DNA from: CAWELS01 sp964468205
Lineage (GTDB): Bacteria > Acidobacteriota > Terriglobia > Bryobacterales > Bryobacteraceae
Direction: 5' to 3'
Assembly (NCBI GenBank): GCA_964468205.1
Contig: CAYXVG010000048.1
Coordinates: 1-55,505 of the forward strand
Length of the DNA: 55,505 bases
Numbering within the stretch: position 1 is the stretch's first letter; every line of letters begins with the position of its first letter. The position numbers were made by a program, and so were the translations under genes. The notes below the pieces were generated by a model that saw only the letters and a program-made list of their open reading frames with translations, was not told the origin of the DNA and did not search any database. Positions 16,394-25,284 of the stretch are shown piece after piece.

Positions 16394-18190
16394 CTAACGG
16401 GTCAAAACAACCGCCCAGTCCTCGGCGGGTTCGGCGGGTGGCTTGCCGAGCGGGCGGGCGGCGCCTCCGTCGACGGTGGTCTCCGGACCTTGATATTCGC
16501 CCGTGCGCGGATTGTACCAACGCATCCGGAAGGTTCCTTCAGCGTCCGAAAGGTTGACCCTGCCACTTGGTTGGGCAGCGGGCAGATAGACGGCATAGAC
16601 CTCGCCGGGTTTGACGAAGACCTGTGCGCCGAGTTGGAAAGATTCCCCGTCGCCCAGTCCGACCTCGATAGAGCCCTCACCCTCGACGAGTTCGTCGGCT
16701 GGTTCCATTTCGTGAAACGGGAGCTCCTGGAGAAACTTTCGCGCGTACCAAGTGTAGTTCCACAGAGCCTCCCGCTGAGGGCCTTTGAAGCTGTCCACTT
16801 TGAGCAGGCCTTCCAGGATAAATTCGATCATCCCGCCGGAAAGCAGCGCCGGCCAAAGCTTCTGCCGGCGCTGCGCGTCCATGTCGTCCACCGGTATCCA
16901 TGACTTGTTCGTCCCGGCATCGACGGTGAATTCATCCATCGAAACCGGAAGCGGCCGGCCGGCGGCGGCAGTTTCGCGGCGAAACTCCTCTACCAACGCG
17001 TCGATGCGCCGCTGGTTGAGTTGGACGGAGAGCATGCTGAAACGCTCGTCGCCGAACATGAAGCGCAGCTTCTCCACCGGGTGGCCGGCGGAGTGGACGG
17101 TTATCGGATGGCCGTAGACGTCGACGGCCCGGATGTAGTCCGCGAATTGGCGGATGCGGTCCGGACCGTAGTCCAATTGAATGTTGTATTCCTCGCAAAG
17201 ATTCCATTGCATCGCGAGGTGATGGGCGTAGCGGGCGGCCAGTTCGCGGTAGTAGAGCTTTCGTTCGACGCCGAGTTCGCCGTCATCTAGCTCCAGCTTG
17301 TTCGCTTTCTCGGCTTCGTTCAGCACCAGGTGAAGGAAGATGCCCTTGCGCTGGGCGTGCGCGAAGACGGTTTCCCACTGGTGGAGCTTGCCGAGGTCAA
17401 AATGGAGGTTGTCATTCTCCGGGCTGCCCGCTGTATCAACCACGTTCACCCACGGGAAGACGTCCTGGCCATCGCCGCCGATGTTCATTGTCAGCATGTA
17501 GACGCTGTTGACGCGGCGGCTCGCGAGATAGTTGAGCGCGCCGATGATCGCCTTGCCGTTGCCGCCGCCCCAGTCCGGATCGCCTTCGTTCCAGTCGCTT
17601 ACGTGATCGGCGTAACGATGGCTTGGCGGCGTGTTATCGAAACCGGCGTAGGCCAGGAAGTTCTCGGGAGAATCGGCTCCGCCTCGTATCCAGTAGCCGC
17701 TATCGGCAAACTTCAGATAATTGCCTCCGGTGTATTCAAGCCGCCCCCACTTCGCGAAGCCGGGCGCTTCGGGATCGCGTTCCGCAACCGTGAAGACTCC
17801 GCCGGCGCCATCAAACGCCGTGGCCTCGCCCGCCTCCGGATCGTGTGACACCGCCGCTTCCGGCCCCTGCCGGAAGGAGGCTTCATATCGCCACTCGCCC
17901 GCTTCGTCCGGAGTGAAGCGGACACGCCACACAGTGCCTGCCTCTCCGCCTGTCCCGTCGCCATCGAAGTATCCGGGAATGTCGTAGACCTGACCAGCCG
18001 GACCGCTAAACTCCACCTGGAGGCGGTAGTCCAAGAATGGGTTTGGATCGCTGCCGGTTTCCGTGTGCAGTGGTCCCTGGAAGCTCAATGTGACGGTCTT
18101 CCAAACCTGGAGTTCGCCTTCGAAAACTACGGCTGGACCGCCGCAAGAAGACAGCAATACGCAACAGGTGAGGATGCAGGATGTTCTCAT
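16394..18190 (-). CDS. DUF5060 lipoprotein, putative glycoside hydrolase
   Basis: 598-residue lipoprotein (signal MRTSCILTCCVLLSSC, lipidated Cys about residue 16). An N-terminal DUF5060 immunoglobulin-like domain (about 25-140, with VWKTVTLSFQGP and WRVRFTPDEAGEWRYEASF) precedes a TIM-barrel-like catalytic region (about 165-500; candidate acidic residues in LHLVLNEAEKAN, NLCEEYN and VSMDEFTVDAG) and a short C-terminal beta domain (RMRWYNPRTGEYQGP). Similar proteins are putative glycan-degrading enzymes. The start was chosen at the lipoprotein signal; the frame is open to 18307, but the extension has no signal character. Substrate not predictable. Confidence 0.75.
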   Translation of the reverse strand: MRTSCILTCCVLLSSCGGPAVVFEGELQVWKTVTLSFQGPLHTETGSDPNPFLDYRLQVEFSGPAGQVYDIPGYFDGDGTGGEAGTVWRVRFTPDEAGEWRYEASFRQGPEAAVSHDPEAGEATAFDGAGGVFTVAERDPEAPGFAKWGRLEYTGGNYLKFADSGYWIRGGADSPENFLAYAGFDNTPPSHRYADHVSDWNEGDPDWGGGNGKAIIGALNYLASRRVNSVYMLTMNIGGDGQDVFPWVNVVDTAGSPENDNLHFDLGKLHQWETVFAHAQRKGIFLHLVLNEAEKANKLELDDGELGVERKLYYRELAARYAHHLAMQWNLCEEYNIQLDYGPDRIRQFADYIRAVDVYGHPITVHSAGHPVEKLRFMFGDERFSMLSVQLNQRRIDALVEEFRRETAAAGRPLPVSMDEFTVDAGTNKSWIPVDDMDAQRRQKLWPALLSGGMIEFILEGLLKVDSFKGPQREALWNYTWYARKFLQELPFHEMEPADELVEGEGSIEVGLGDGESFQLGAQVFVKPGEVYAVYLPAAQPSGRVNLSDAEGTFRMRWYNPRTGEYQGPETTVDGGAARPLGKPPAEPAEDWAVVLTR

Positions 18191-18298
18191 GATCACCCAC
18201 TCACTATACTCCGGACGCGGCGAGCACGGCGCAATCCACGGCTTCTGTTCGGGGGTGATTTCGGGAGGGGGCGCCGCATGATCCAAGGAAACGATCAT

Positions 18299-18344
18299 CC
18301 GGCTCACAGGCGAGCCGGGACCCCGCCGGCGGGGCCCCGGCGGG
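18299..18344 (-). terminator. Tandem GC-rich hairpins after the ECF-locus secreted gene
   Basis: Two adjacent inverted repeats lie just past the stop codon at 18347: CCCGCCGG/CCGGCGGG (18322-18329 and 18337-18344, 7-nt loop), then CCGGCTC/GAGCCGG (18299-18305 and 18312-18318, 6-nt loop). The first begins 2 nt after the stop. There is no U-run, so this may be a Rho-independent-like stop or an RNA-stabilising 3' end. Confidence 0.45.
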
Positions 18345-18346
18345 TA

Positions 18347-19366
18347 TCAAATCTCTTCCGGCTGCTTCTGGCCGCGGTCGATCCGGATGTGCTTCTCCAT
18401 CAAGGCGCCTTGGTCTACTTCCACGCCGATGTCTGTCTCGAACAGTGACGGGTCCGGCTCGGCGCGGCTGATATTCGTGAGTTTGTAGGTGACATTGCCG
18501 GAGAGCGGATCATTGGTCTTCTTCATGACCGTAATCCCTAGTTCGTCTGAGTACCAGCTTTCGGTAGTGACCGTGATGGGGCGGTCATTGCCGATCTTAC
18601 CTTCGGGAATGGTTCGGGTGGTGCGGGTTCCCTTGGCCAACACGCCTTCAATAGTGCGTACACCGAGGTCTTCGCGCTGTTCCTCCTTGGCGCCCGTGAA
18701 GACCATGCCCTTGCCGGTCGCGCCGGAGAAATCGTGCAGCGAGACCGCGGAATCTTCGCCCTTTCCAACCCACACGCGGCGGGTTGAGCTCTCCTCTGTT
18801 CGTTCGCTGGACTTGCTCTGAGAGATCTCGATTTCTTGGGTAACATGGGCTCCGTCGCCTTTCCGCAGCGTCGTAATCTCGACGTCATGACGGGGTTGGA
18901 GGATATCGATGGTTTTTGCCTGTTCTCCGCCTTCATGCATCACGTACATGCGCCCGGCGACCGGGTCGTGGATGGTAATGGTGGTGGCGGATTCGCCTTC
19001 GGCGACCCAGGGTCCGACCGCGCCGAGGGTCATTTCGCGGCGCGTGCGGCCTTGGCTGTCTCGATAGATCTTGCTGGTGGTCTTCTTCGTGATTTTCGTT
19101 CCATCCGCGAGCGTGCGCTCGGTTTCGGTGACACCCTCGGCCGAGAAGGGAACACCCTTGACGACCTTACCCTCGATGCCGGCATGAGTGCCGATGAAGG
19201 TGAAGGTGCCGCCTTGGGGGGCGAACGCAGCCACGTTCATCTCCTTCAATCCTGGGTTGGCCTTCTGCACAACAACCACATCCCTTCCGACATCCTGGCC
19301 GGCCGCGAGCCCGGCCAGCAACGCCACCATTCCGACACCAAATGCCCTGACTATTCTGTTTCTCAT
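18347..19366 (-). CDS. Secreted hypothetical protein of an ECF sigma locus
   Basis: 339-residue protein with a clear signal peptide (hydrophobic residues 8-23). The body is rich in beta-strand patterns and charged residues; it contains the segment IYRDSQGRTRREMTLG, seen in many Acidobacterial secreted proteins, and a C-terminal segment (ESWYSDELGITVMKKTNDPLSGNVTYKL would span it) reminiscent of outer-membrane lipoprotein-carrier-like sheets. No catalytic motif was recognised. It follows the probable anti-sigma gene by 15 bp and is likely in the same transcript as the sigma factor, so it may be a sensor or a target. Function unknown. Confidence 0.7.
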   Translation of the reverse strand: MRNRIVRAFGVGMVALLAGLAAGQDVGRDVVVVQKANPGLKEMNVAAFAPQGGTFTFIGTHAGIEGKVVKGVPFSAEGVTETERTLADGTKITKKTTSKIYRDSQGRTRREMTLGAVGPWVAEGESATTITIHDPVAGRMYVMHEGGEQAKTIDILQPRHDVEITTLRKGDGAHVTQEIEISQSKSSERTEESSTRRVWVGKGEDSAVSLHDFSGATGKGMVFTGAKEEQREDLGVRTIEGVLAKGTRTTRTIPEGKIGNDRPITVTTESWYSDELGITVMKKTNDPLSGNVTYKLTNISRAEPDPSLFETDIGVEVDQGALMEKHIRIDRGQKQPEEI

Positions 19367-19381
19367 TGCTGATAATCTCCT

Positions 19382-19846
19382 TTAGTGCACGAACCGGACG
19401 GCCCGCGCGATACCGTCTTCTCCGAGAACGATGTCCGCCGTCACCCGCTCCGGACCTTCATCGAAGCGGACCGGCAAGCCAAACTGAGCCAAATCCGAGC
19501 GCGGTACGGACACCCGGATCACTTGCGCGAACTCATCTGGGGCGAGAGGCGTGCCATATCCGATGGGTAAGAAGTCGGTGGCGATCTCCTGCGGAGCGCC
19601 CCGAGCTGGTTCCGGAACCTCCGGCGGCAGCCGCATCATCAACACCGCCAAAACCACTGTGACCACAGCCGCTGCCAATTTCCCGAGCTGCCGCCAGGCG
19701 AGGTGCGGAACGGGGGATTTCCGCTGTTTCCGGAACTGCCGCAGTAGCGCCTCCTCCACACGGTCCGGCGCCCGGAGCGGCCGCATCGCGTCGCGCAACT
19801 CGGCGAGTTGGCCGGGAATTCGTTGATCTCGATCGTCTTCCGTCAT
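19382..19846 (-). CDS. Probable membrane anti-sigma factor
   Basis: 154-residue protein: a cytosolic charged N terminus (about 1-50, helical), one transmembrane helix (about residues 52-70, LGKLAAAVVTVVLAVLMM) and a periplasmic C-terminal domain ending RAVRFVH. Its ATG overlaps the stop of the ECF sigma gene by 4 bp (ATGA), so translation is coupled. Position and topology are those of an anti-sigma factor, but the HxxxCxxC zinc motif of the ZAS class is absent. The call rests on context and topology rather than homology. Confidence 0.65.
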   Translation of the reverse strand: MTEDDRDQRIPGQLAELRDAMRPLRAPDRVEEALLRQFRKQRKSPVPHLAWRQLGKLAAAVVTVVLAVLMMRLPPEVPEPARGAPQEIATDFLPIGYGTPLAPDEFAQVIRVSVPRSDLAQFGLPVRFDEGPERVTADIVLGEDGIARAVRFVH

Positions 19847-20400
19847 GCCAAACTCCTGTTCGTCTGCAGCTTCTCACTGAGCATGCTTCGCGCCCGGTGG
19901 AGCCGGGAACGCACGGTCCCCAGCGGACAGTCCAGCGCACAGGCGGCCTCGGCGTAGTTCATTTCCTCGAGATCGCACATGGCGATGACTTCGCGGTAGC
20001 CTGGCGGCAATGAGAGGACGGCACGCCGGACTGCTTCCACCGTCTCGCGGCTGGCCAATTCAGAGAGCGAGCCGTCACCGCCGGAGGGCCATTCGCCATC
20101 GGCCGGGGCTTCCGTGTAGCGGCTATTAGTTCGCAGCAATCGCAGCACCTGGTTCCGGGCGACACCCATTAACAAAGAGGACAGCCGCCCCTTCCGGGGA
20201 TCGTGCTTAACGGTCCCGTCCAGCAGGCCGAGAAAGACTTCCTGGGTGACCTCTTCGGCGGTAGTATCCGAACCGCTCATCTCCAGTGCGAACCGGAAGA
20301 TGCGCCCTTGATGGCGGCGATAGAGAACCGTGAAGGACTCCTCGCAGCCGGCCAGCAGGCGGGTCAGCAAATGTTCGTCACTGAGTTTGGTGACGTCCAT
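19843..20400 (-). CDS. ECF-type RNA polymerase sigma factor
   Basis: 185-residue sigma-70 family protein of the extracytoplasmic-function group. Region 2 is at about residues 10-80 (FTVLYRRHQGRIFRFAL, TAEEVTQEVFLGLL) and region 4 at about 122-176 (LPPGYREVIAMCDLEEMNYAEAACAL, GTVRSRLHRAR). Regions 3 and 1.1 are absent, as expected. It heads a three-gene set with a coupled membrane protein and a secreted protein, a usual sigma/anti-sigma layout. It begins 40 bp after the GT4 gene on the same strand, so read-through from that operon is possible. The signal sensed is unknown. Confidence 0.92.
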   Translation of the reverse strand: MDVTKLSDEHLLTRLLAGCEESFTVLYRRHQGRIFRFALEMSGSDTTAEEVTQEVFLGLLDGTVKHDPRKGRLSSLLMGVARNQVLRLLRTNSRYTEAPADGEWPSGGDGSLSELASRETVEAVRRAVLSLPPGYREVIAMCDLEEMNYAEAACALDCPLGTVRSRLHRARSMLSEKLQTNRSLA

Positions 20401-20440
20401 CCGCGGCCGACCTCGCAGGCAAATTCATCATCCGATTCTG

Positions 20441-21742
20441 CTAGATAATCGCGCGGGTGGGGCGAATGGTTCCAAAAAAGGCATTTAGTGTGCGTTCGGC
20501 GACGTGGGAGACGTGGTAGCCGCGCCGGACGGCTGGAGGACCGGCCTCGCCGAGCCGCAGGGTGAGATCGCGGTTCTGCCACACCTGCTGAAGGCCATCG
20601 GCGAGCGAAACCGGGTCGTCAGGCTCCACCAGCAGGCCGCCACCGGTACTCTCGATCATTTCGGGGAAGCCGCCGCGGCGGGGCTGAACCACGGGCACGC
20701 CGCAGGCCATGGCTTCGAGGAGGAAAATCCCCTTCGGCTCGTCATAGGTGCAGGGAACCGACATCACATCGAGTCCCTGAAGGAACCGGATCTTCGCCTC
20801 GCGATCCAATTCGCCATGGTAGTGGAACTCGCCGGCGAGTCCCCAAGCCCGCATCTTTCGCTTTATGTCTTCCAGGTACGGTGCATGCTCGCGGCGGAGG
20901 TAACCCGCGACCTCGAGACGCGATGGGGGCAGATCCCGGCGGCGGAGCTCGCGATACGCTTCGGCGAGCACGTGCAGCCCCTTTTCCGGAGCTATGCGGG
21001 CCATGTAGCCAACTCGGAACGGCCCGCCCGAAACGGGCGGCTTGGGCTCGAAACCATCGGTGTTGATCCCGAGACCCGTGACGTGGATCTTGTCACGCGG
21101 GATTTGGAGGAATCCGGCCATGAACCCGGCCTCGTATTCACTGACGGCTAGAAAGGCGTCAACGTGGCGGACTTGCTCACGAATCAACGTGAGAGCCTGT
21201 TCACGATAGGGAGCAACAAGGCCGTCAAGAAACAGTTCCTCGCCTTGCAGCGAACAGGTAACAGGACACCCGAGGGCCGCCTTCAGCGGCTCGGCCAGCG
21301 AGATCAGAAGAGTAAATGGCAGGCTGACGATGTCCGGTTTAGATTCGTTTTCGAGCCACTCGACGAGTTTCTCCACTTCCACCCGATGGGGGCCGCGCAC
21401 ACCCGCGAGGACGGAAACCGTGAACTCGCCGAGCATTTGCGGATTCGTTGTGCTCGAATTCCGGGTCAGTATCCCGATGAGCTTTGGGTTATCGATCAGC
21501 CAGTCGAGCCAGCGGTGGCGTCGCCGGAAGTACTTATATTTGACCTCGAGATAGACGTGGATTCCTCCAAAAAAAAGATGGCTGTCGCTGACGTTCAATT
21601 CATCGGTGCGAGTCGGGGTGTAGAGAGGGAGAAGAATAACGTCATGCCCCTGGCGCATCAGTTCGGCGGCGAGCGCATTGTCTCTCATGCAACTGCCGCA
21701 GTACATACCCGCGGCGCCAGCCGTGATGGAAAGGATTCTCAT
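20441..21742 (-). CDS. GT4-family glycosyltransferase
   Basis: 433-residue GT-B fold glycosyltransferase. The N-terminal domain begins RILSITAGAAGMYCGSCMRDN (glycine-rich acceptor-side loop with a CGSC-x-RDN signature), and the C-terminal nucleotide-sugar domain has APEKGLHVLAEAY and the EPKGIFLLEAMACGVPVV motif with the paired glutamates of GT4 enzymes. It would transfer a sugar from a nucleotide-sugar donor to an unknown acceptor. Its start codon overlaps the end of the LuxC-like gene by 4 bp (ATGA), so it belongs to the LuxE-like/LuxC-like operon. Acceptor might therefore be a fatty-acyl product or a cell-envelope glycan; this is inference only. Confidence 0.88.
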   Translation of the reverse strand: MRILSITAGAAGMYCGSCMRDNALAAELMRQGHDVILLPLYTPTRTDELNVSDSHLFFGGIHVYLEVKYKYFRRRHRWLDWLIDNPKLIGILTRNSSTTNPQMLGEFTVSVLAGVRGPHRVEVEKLVEWLENESKPDIVSLPFTLLISLAEPLKAALGCPVTCSLQGEELFLDGLVAPYREQALTLIREQVRHVDAFLAVSEYEAGFMAGFLQIPRDKIHVTGLGINTDGFEPKPPVSGGPFRVGYMARIAPEKGLHVLAEAYRELRRRDLPPSRLEVAGYLRREHAPYLEDIKRKMRAWGLAGEFHYHGELDREAKIRFLQGLDVMSVPCTYDEPKGIFLLEAMACGVPVVQPRRGGFPEMIESTGGGLLVEPDDPVSLADGLQQVWQNRDLTLRLGEAGPPAVRRGYHVSHVAERTLNAFFGTIRPTRAII

Positions 21743-23166
21743 GCCAGCGCAAGCTCCGGACTCTTCTGGAACGCGCGCCGCCCGTAGAGGTGCTCGAAGA
21801 GATTCCCTTCATGCGGCTGGTCCCAAACGATTTGAGTGGTCGGGATCGGCCCCAGGTTCAGGCGTCCGATAAGGGGCGAGGCGAGTAGCCGGCGTACGAG
21901 CGATGGTTCTTGCGTGATCACCGTCGCCACGAGGGTGGGTCCCAGGATGTCCGGCAGATCGGCCAACCGGGCCTCGACGACACTGGCAAACGGGAACAGA
22001 AACTCGCGGTTGGCCAGGGGGTGATCCGGCGGACAGCAGACGAGACTCGGAAGCAGATAGCTGCAACCTTGCCACTCGGCCAGCCGCCCGCTGCCGCGAA
22101 GCTCGGCTACGGCGTCGCGCGCTCCCGGCAGGTCCGCTTCGACCAGCGCGTTTGTTCTCTCGGCAACCAGCGGGTTCGCGAACGGAGCGATCTCCGCATT
22201 TGGATCCTCCGCCGCGCGCGGCTCTACCTTTGCCAGGCGCTCCGCCAAGGCCGCCGCGATCTCATTGCCCCGCCGCGGCGTCCAGACGCCGGAAGCGTTT
22301 ACGCAGGAGCGTCCCGAGTTGAGCAAGATGGAGTCGACAATCACGTCGATGTAGTCCTCGAAGCGGTCGACGGCATCCTCGCCGAGGATCACCTTGGAGT
22401 AACCGGGGCCATGGACCTCGACGCGCGGATCATGCTGCCAGGGCCGCGTGGAAGCCACATCGCCGAACACCATGCCGCGCCCACAACCACGGAGTATTTC
22501 CGCTCCGCCGGCGTGACTGGTGGGATAGAAGCAGAACGCCTGCTCCGGTACGCCGGCTCGAATGAAAGCCTGGATCATCCGGTAGGGGCTCCACGGCTCC
22601 GCGCTGCCCGGTTTCAGCGCCAGCGGCGCCTTCAGAGCGACAGCCGGCGCCCAGAGCGAATGCACCCCGGGCGAGTTACTCGGGAGCACCACCCCGAGCG
22701 TGTTGGTGGCTGGAAAGAAGCTGACCGCGTTGCCATTCACCTCGCCGAAGCCGCTGTCGAGCACGGTCAGATCCATCCCGCGGGTGAGGCCGGCCAGTAT
22801 CTCGTCCACCCTCGCCATGACGCCACGGATCTTCTCCATGTTCCGGCGCACCATTACATGCGGCATACCGGTGGTGGCAGAGAGTTGCTCGACATAATCC
22901 TGGGGACTCTGCTCGCCTTCGCCCAGCGGAAGGACGCCGTTGGCGAAGATTTCCCCAGCCTCCCGGGACATGGCGATGAGATCGGCCACCGGGATCTCAG
23001 CGAGAGCGGCCTTGGCCGCCGGTTGGTTCATCAGATCCCGCCGGATCAAGCCAAGGTTGGCCTGACTTAGTTCCACTATGTCTTCGCCGGTCTGGTAGTG
23101 CTCCGTGCGCTGGACATCGAGACTCTTGTATGGTCTCCCGTGGCGCAGGAGAGGTATGTGGATCAT
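21739..23166 (-). CDS. LuxC-like acyl reductase / aldehyde-dehydrogenase-fold protein
   Basis: 475-residue protein of the aldehyde dehydrogenase superfamily, with general resemblance to LuxC-type acyl-CoA (fatty acid) reductases. Cys288 in NSGRSCVNA is the expected catalytic thiol, and VHGPGYSKVIL corresponds to the ELGG-like segment. A characteristic stretch GVVLPSNSPGVHSLW and the C-terminal LGPIPTTQIVWDQPHEGNL are visible. It would reduce an acyl thioester to an aldehyde, or oxidise an aldehyde. Its ATG overlaps the LuxE-like stop by one base (TGATG), so the two are translationally coupled. The longer open frame to 23235 was rejected because it runs inside the upstream gene. Confidence 0.75.
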   Translation of the reverse strand: MIHIPLLRHGRPYKSLDVQRTEHYQTGEDIVELSQANLGLIRRDLMNQPAAKAALAEIPVADLIAMSREAGEIFANGVLPLGEGEQSPQDYVEQLSATTGMPHVMVRRNMEKIRGVMARVDEILAGLTRGMDLTVLDSGFGEVNGNAVSFFPATNTLGVVLPSNSPGVHSLWAPAVALKAPLALKPGSAEPWSPYRMIQAFIRAGVPEQAFCFYPTSHAGGAEILRGCGRGMVFGDVASTRPWQHDPRVEVHGPGYSKVILGEDAVDRFEDYIDVIVDSILLNSGRSCVNASGVWTPRRGNEIAAALAERLAKVEPRAAEDPNAEIAPFANPLVAERTNALVEADLPGARDAVAELRGSGRLAEWQGCSYLLPSLVCCPPDHPLANREFLFPFASVVEARLADLPDILGPTLVATVITQEPSLVRRLLASPLIGRLNLGPIPTTQIVWDQPHEGNLFEHLYGRRAFQKSPELALA

Positions 23167-24266
23167 CAGTACACCCCCTCGACTACCTTCGTTTCGAGTT
23201 TGGCGAAGGGCCGCACATTGCGGACGCCGTCCCACGGGTAGCGCCCGCAGGGCGGCTCACGCTCGGCTTGGTCGCGTTCGAGAAAGTGCGGCATGAAGAA
23301 TTCCTTTGTCAGCGTGGTGAGCCGGATGCGGCCCGTTTCACCGTAATCGACGACACGCTCGGTATCGCCGGGATCGACGACGTCAATCGCCGCCCGTGGT
23401 GACGGCGGGTAGTAGATGATCGCGTAGTTGTCCTGCGGCTCCGGCGGCTTGTGCGCGGCGAGTCCCATCAGGGTGTTTCCGTATGTGGGAGCGAAATACG
23501 CGCCTTCCAGCAATTCTTCAACGGCGAAGCGGTGGAATTGCGGGGTCATCTCGGTACCGCCGCAGAAGACGCCGGTGAGGCCGGCCTTTTTGAGAGAAAT
23601 CTTCTCGCAGAGGGCCTCGAGCAGCTTTGGCGTGGCAAACAGACATTTGACATTGGGGTGGGCCCGGAGCACGGTCAGCGCTTGGTCAATCACGTGCTGG
23701 CGGTAGAGCTCTGCCATCCGGTGCTCGCCCATCTTGAGCAGTTTGATGAACCATCGCGGATCGAGATCCACCTGGAAGCAGATGCCACCGCGGTATTGCG
23801 CCAGGTGCTCGACGGCGAGCCTCAACCGACGCGGCCCCGATGGCCCCAGCATCACCCAGTCCGCGCCCTTCGGGAAGAACTCATCGGGAAGGGTTTCGCT
23901 GAATGTTTCGTAGTCGATCCGGAAGTCCTCGATGTTGATCCGGCTTTTTGGGACGCCAGTGGAGCCGCCAGTCTCGAATACATAGACCGGTTTGTCCGCG
24001 AAGCCTTTTGGCACCCAGCGCCGCACAGGGCCGCCGCGGAGCCACTCGTCCTGGAAGTTGCCGAACTTTCCGAGATCAGCGTAGCTCTGTATCTCTTGGC
24101 GCGGATCCCAGCCCAGTTTGCTCGCGTAGTCAAGCCAGAACGGACAGCCGGTGTGAGGATCGAAGTGCCACGTAACCACTTCGCGCACCCAGGCGTCAAG
24201 CTTTTCACGTTGTTCATTCGCGCGCGCTTCGATTTCTGCCGGTGAAGAAGGTAGAATGTGCCCCAT
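23166..24266 (-). CDS. LuxE/PaaK-like acyl-adenylating enzyme
   Basis: 366-residue member of the adenylate-forming family, nearest in length (about 370) to LuxE acyl-protein synthetases and with PaaK-like character. The nucleotide loop reads FETGGSTGVPKSR; other segments are LFATPKLLEALCEK, GVFCGGTEM, YFAPTYGNTLMGLA and TGRIRLTTL. It would activate a carboxylic acid as an acyl-AMP and pass it to a thiol. Coupling to the LuxC-like reductase suggests acid-to-aldehyde reduction. The start is uncertain: ATG at 24266 (MGHILPSSP) was chosen over a TTG at 24359 because the extension looks non-coding; no convincing SD precedes either. It is divergent from the Mla operon, with 253 bp between the two starts. 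Confidence 0.75.
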   Translation of the reverse strand: MGHILPSSPAEIEARANEQREKLDAWVREVVTWHFDPHTGCPFWLDYASKLGWDPRQEIQSYADLGKFGNFQDEWLRGGPVRRWVPKGFADKPVYVFETGGSTGVPKSRINIEDFRIDYETFSETLPDEFFPKGADWVMLGPSGPRRLRLAVEHLAQYRGGICFQVDLDPRWFIKLLKMGEHRMAELYRQHVIDQALTVLRAHPNVKCLFATPKLLEALCEKISLKKAGLTGVFCGGTEMTPQFHRFAVEELLEGAYFAPTYGNTLMGLAAHKPPEPQDNYAIIYYPPSPRAAIDVVDPGDTERVVDYGETGRIRLTTLTKEFFMPHFLERDQAEREPPCGRYPWDGVRNVRPFAKLETKVVEGVY

Positions 24267-24519
24267 TTGTTGATAGGATGGCACAGCACTGCGCGGGGTT
24301 TCCGGATGTGAGAGCCAGGGATCGAAATCCGGAGCGGAGCTGCTGGCATGTGGGCGCAAGTGAAACGTTCGCGCCGGCCGCCGGTCTTATTCACAGTGTC
24401 CGCCAATTATCGCCGGGGAAAGACGGGGATGTATTGTGCGCCCGCACTTCGGCGAATCGTCGCCCGTCTCCTCCCGGATGTGCAATACCATGATGATGCG
24501 GGAAGGGATTTCCTCTTAA

Positions 24520-25284
24520 ATGATCCGTGAGAGTCTCGTCTGGTTCGGTACCCTGACGCTATTCGGGTTGCGGGCGATCCGCGACGCCTTCCGGCCCCCG
24601 TTCGAGATCATGGAGCTGGCGCGCCAGGTTCTGGAGGTTGGGTGGCGGTCGCTGCCGCTCATTATTGCGGCGGGCTTCGCGGTGGGCGCGGTTTTGTCGA
24701 TGCATACGCGCGCCTCGCTCGAGCGATTCGGAGCTGAAGCGCTCATTCCGGCCGGGTTGGCGTTGGCGCTCATCAAGGAGACCGGACCGCTGGTGACGGC
24801 GCTGCTATTCTCGGGCCGCGTTGGGGCGGGCATCGGCGCTGAGTTGGGCGCCATGCGAGTTAGCGAGCAGATCGACGCGCTCGAGAGCCTGGCTGTGGAT
24901 TCCTTCAAGTATCTCGTCGTTACCCGAATCTTCGCCTGTGTCATTGCCATGCCCATCCTGACAACCGTTATGAACTTCACCGGCATCCTCGGCGGCTACG
25001 TGGCGGAGACCGTGATCAGCGGTATGTCTTTCTCCTTCTATTTCGACAGCGCATTTCGAGTCGTCGACTTCGTCGACTACATTCCCTCCACCCTCAAGAC
25101 ACTGGTGTTTGGTTACATTGTGGGCACAATTTCCTGCTATCTTGGCTACAACACCAGGGGCGGCACCGCCGGAGTCGGTCAAGCGTCCACGCGAAGCGTC
25201 GTTTTCAGTTCCATCGCCGTGATCCTGTCGAACGTGATCCTGGTAAAGACCATCTTCTTCTTCTTTCCGGAGGCCGAAGTATGA
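24520..25284 (+). CDS. mlaE: MlaE-type ABC transporter permease
   Basis: 254-residue inner-membrane permease of the MlaE/YrbE family, with five to six hydrophobic segments and the signature GRVGAGIGAELGAMRVSEQI followed by DALE. In Mla-type systems it works with an ATPase and an MCE substrate-binding protein to move phospholipids between the inner and outer membranes. It is the first of a three-gene transporter unit; its end overlaps the ATPase start by 4 bp (ATGA). No outer-membrane MlaA or periplasmic MlaC is present in the window. Confidence 0.93.
   Translation: MIRESLVWFGTLTLFGLRAIRDAFRPPFEIMELARQVLEVGWRSLPLIIAAGFAVGAVLSMHTRASLERFGAEALIPAGLALALIKETGPLVTALLFSGRVGAGIGAELGAMRVSEQIDALESLAVDSFKYLVVTRIFACVIAMPILTTVMNFTGILGGYVAETVISGMSFSFYFDSAFRVVDFVDYIPSTLKTLVFGYIVGTISCYLGYNTRGGTAGVGQASTRSVVFSSIAVILSNVILVKTIFFFFPEAEV

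Noticed and set aside
24348..24530. 60-codon + strand frame between the LuxE-like and mlaE genes
   Set aside because: No ribosome site or similarity; it overlaps the mlaE start and has no distinct coding character.
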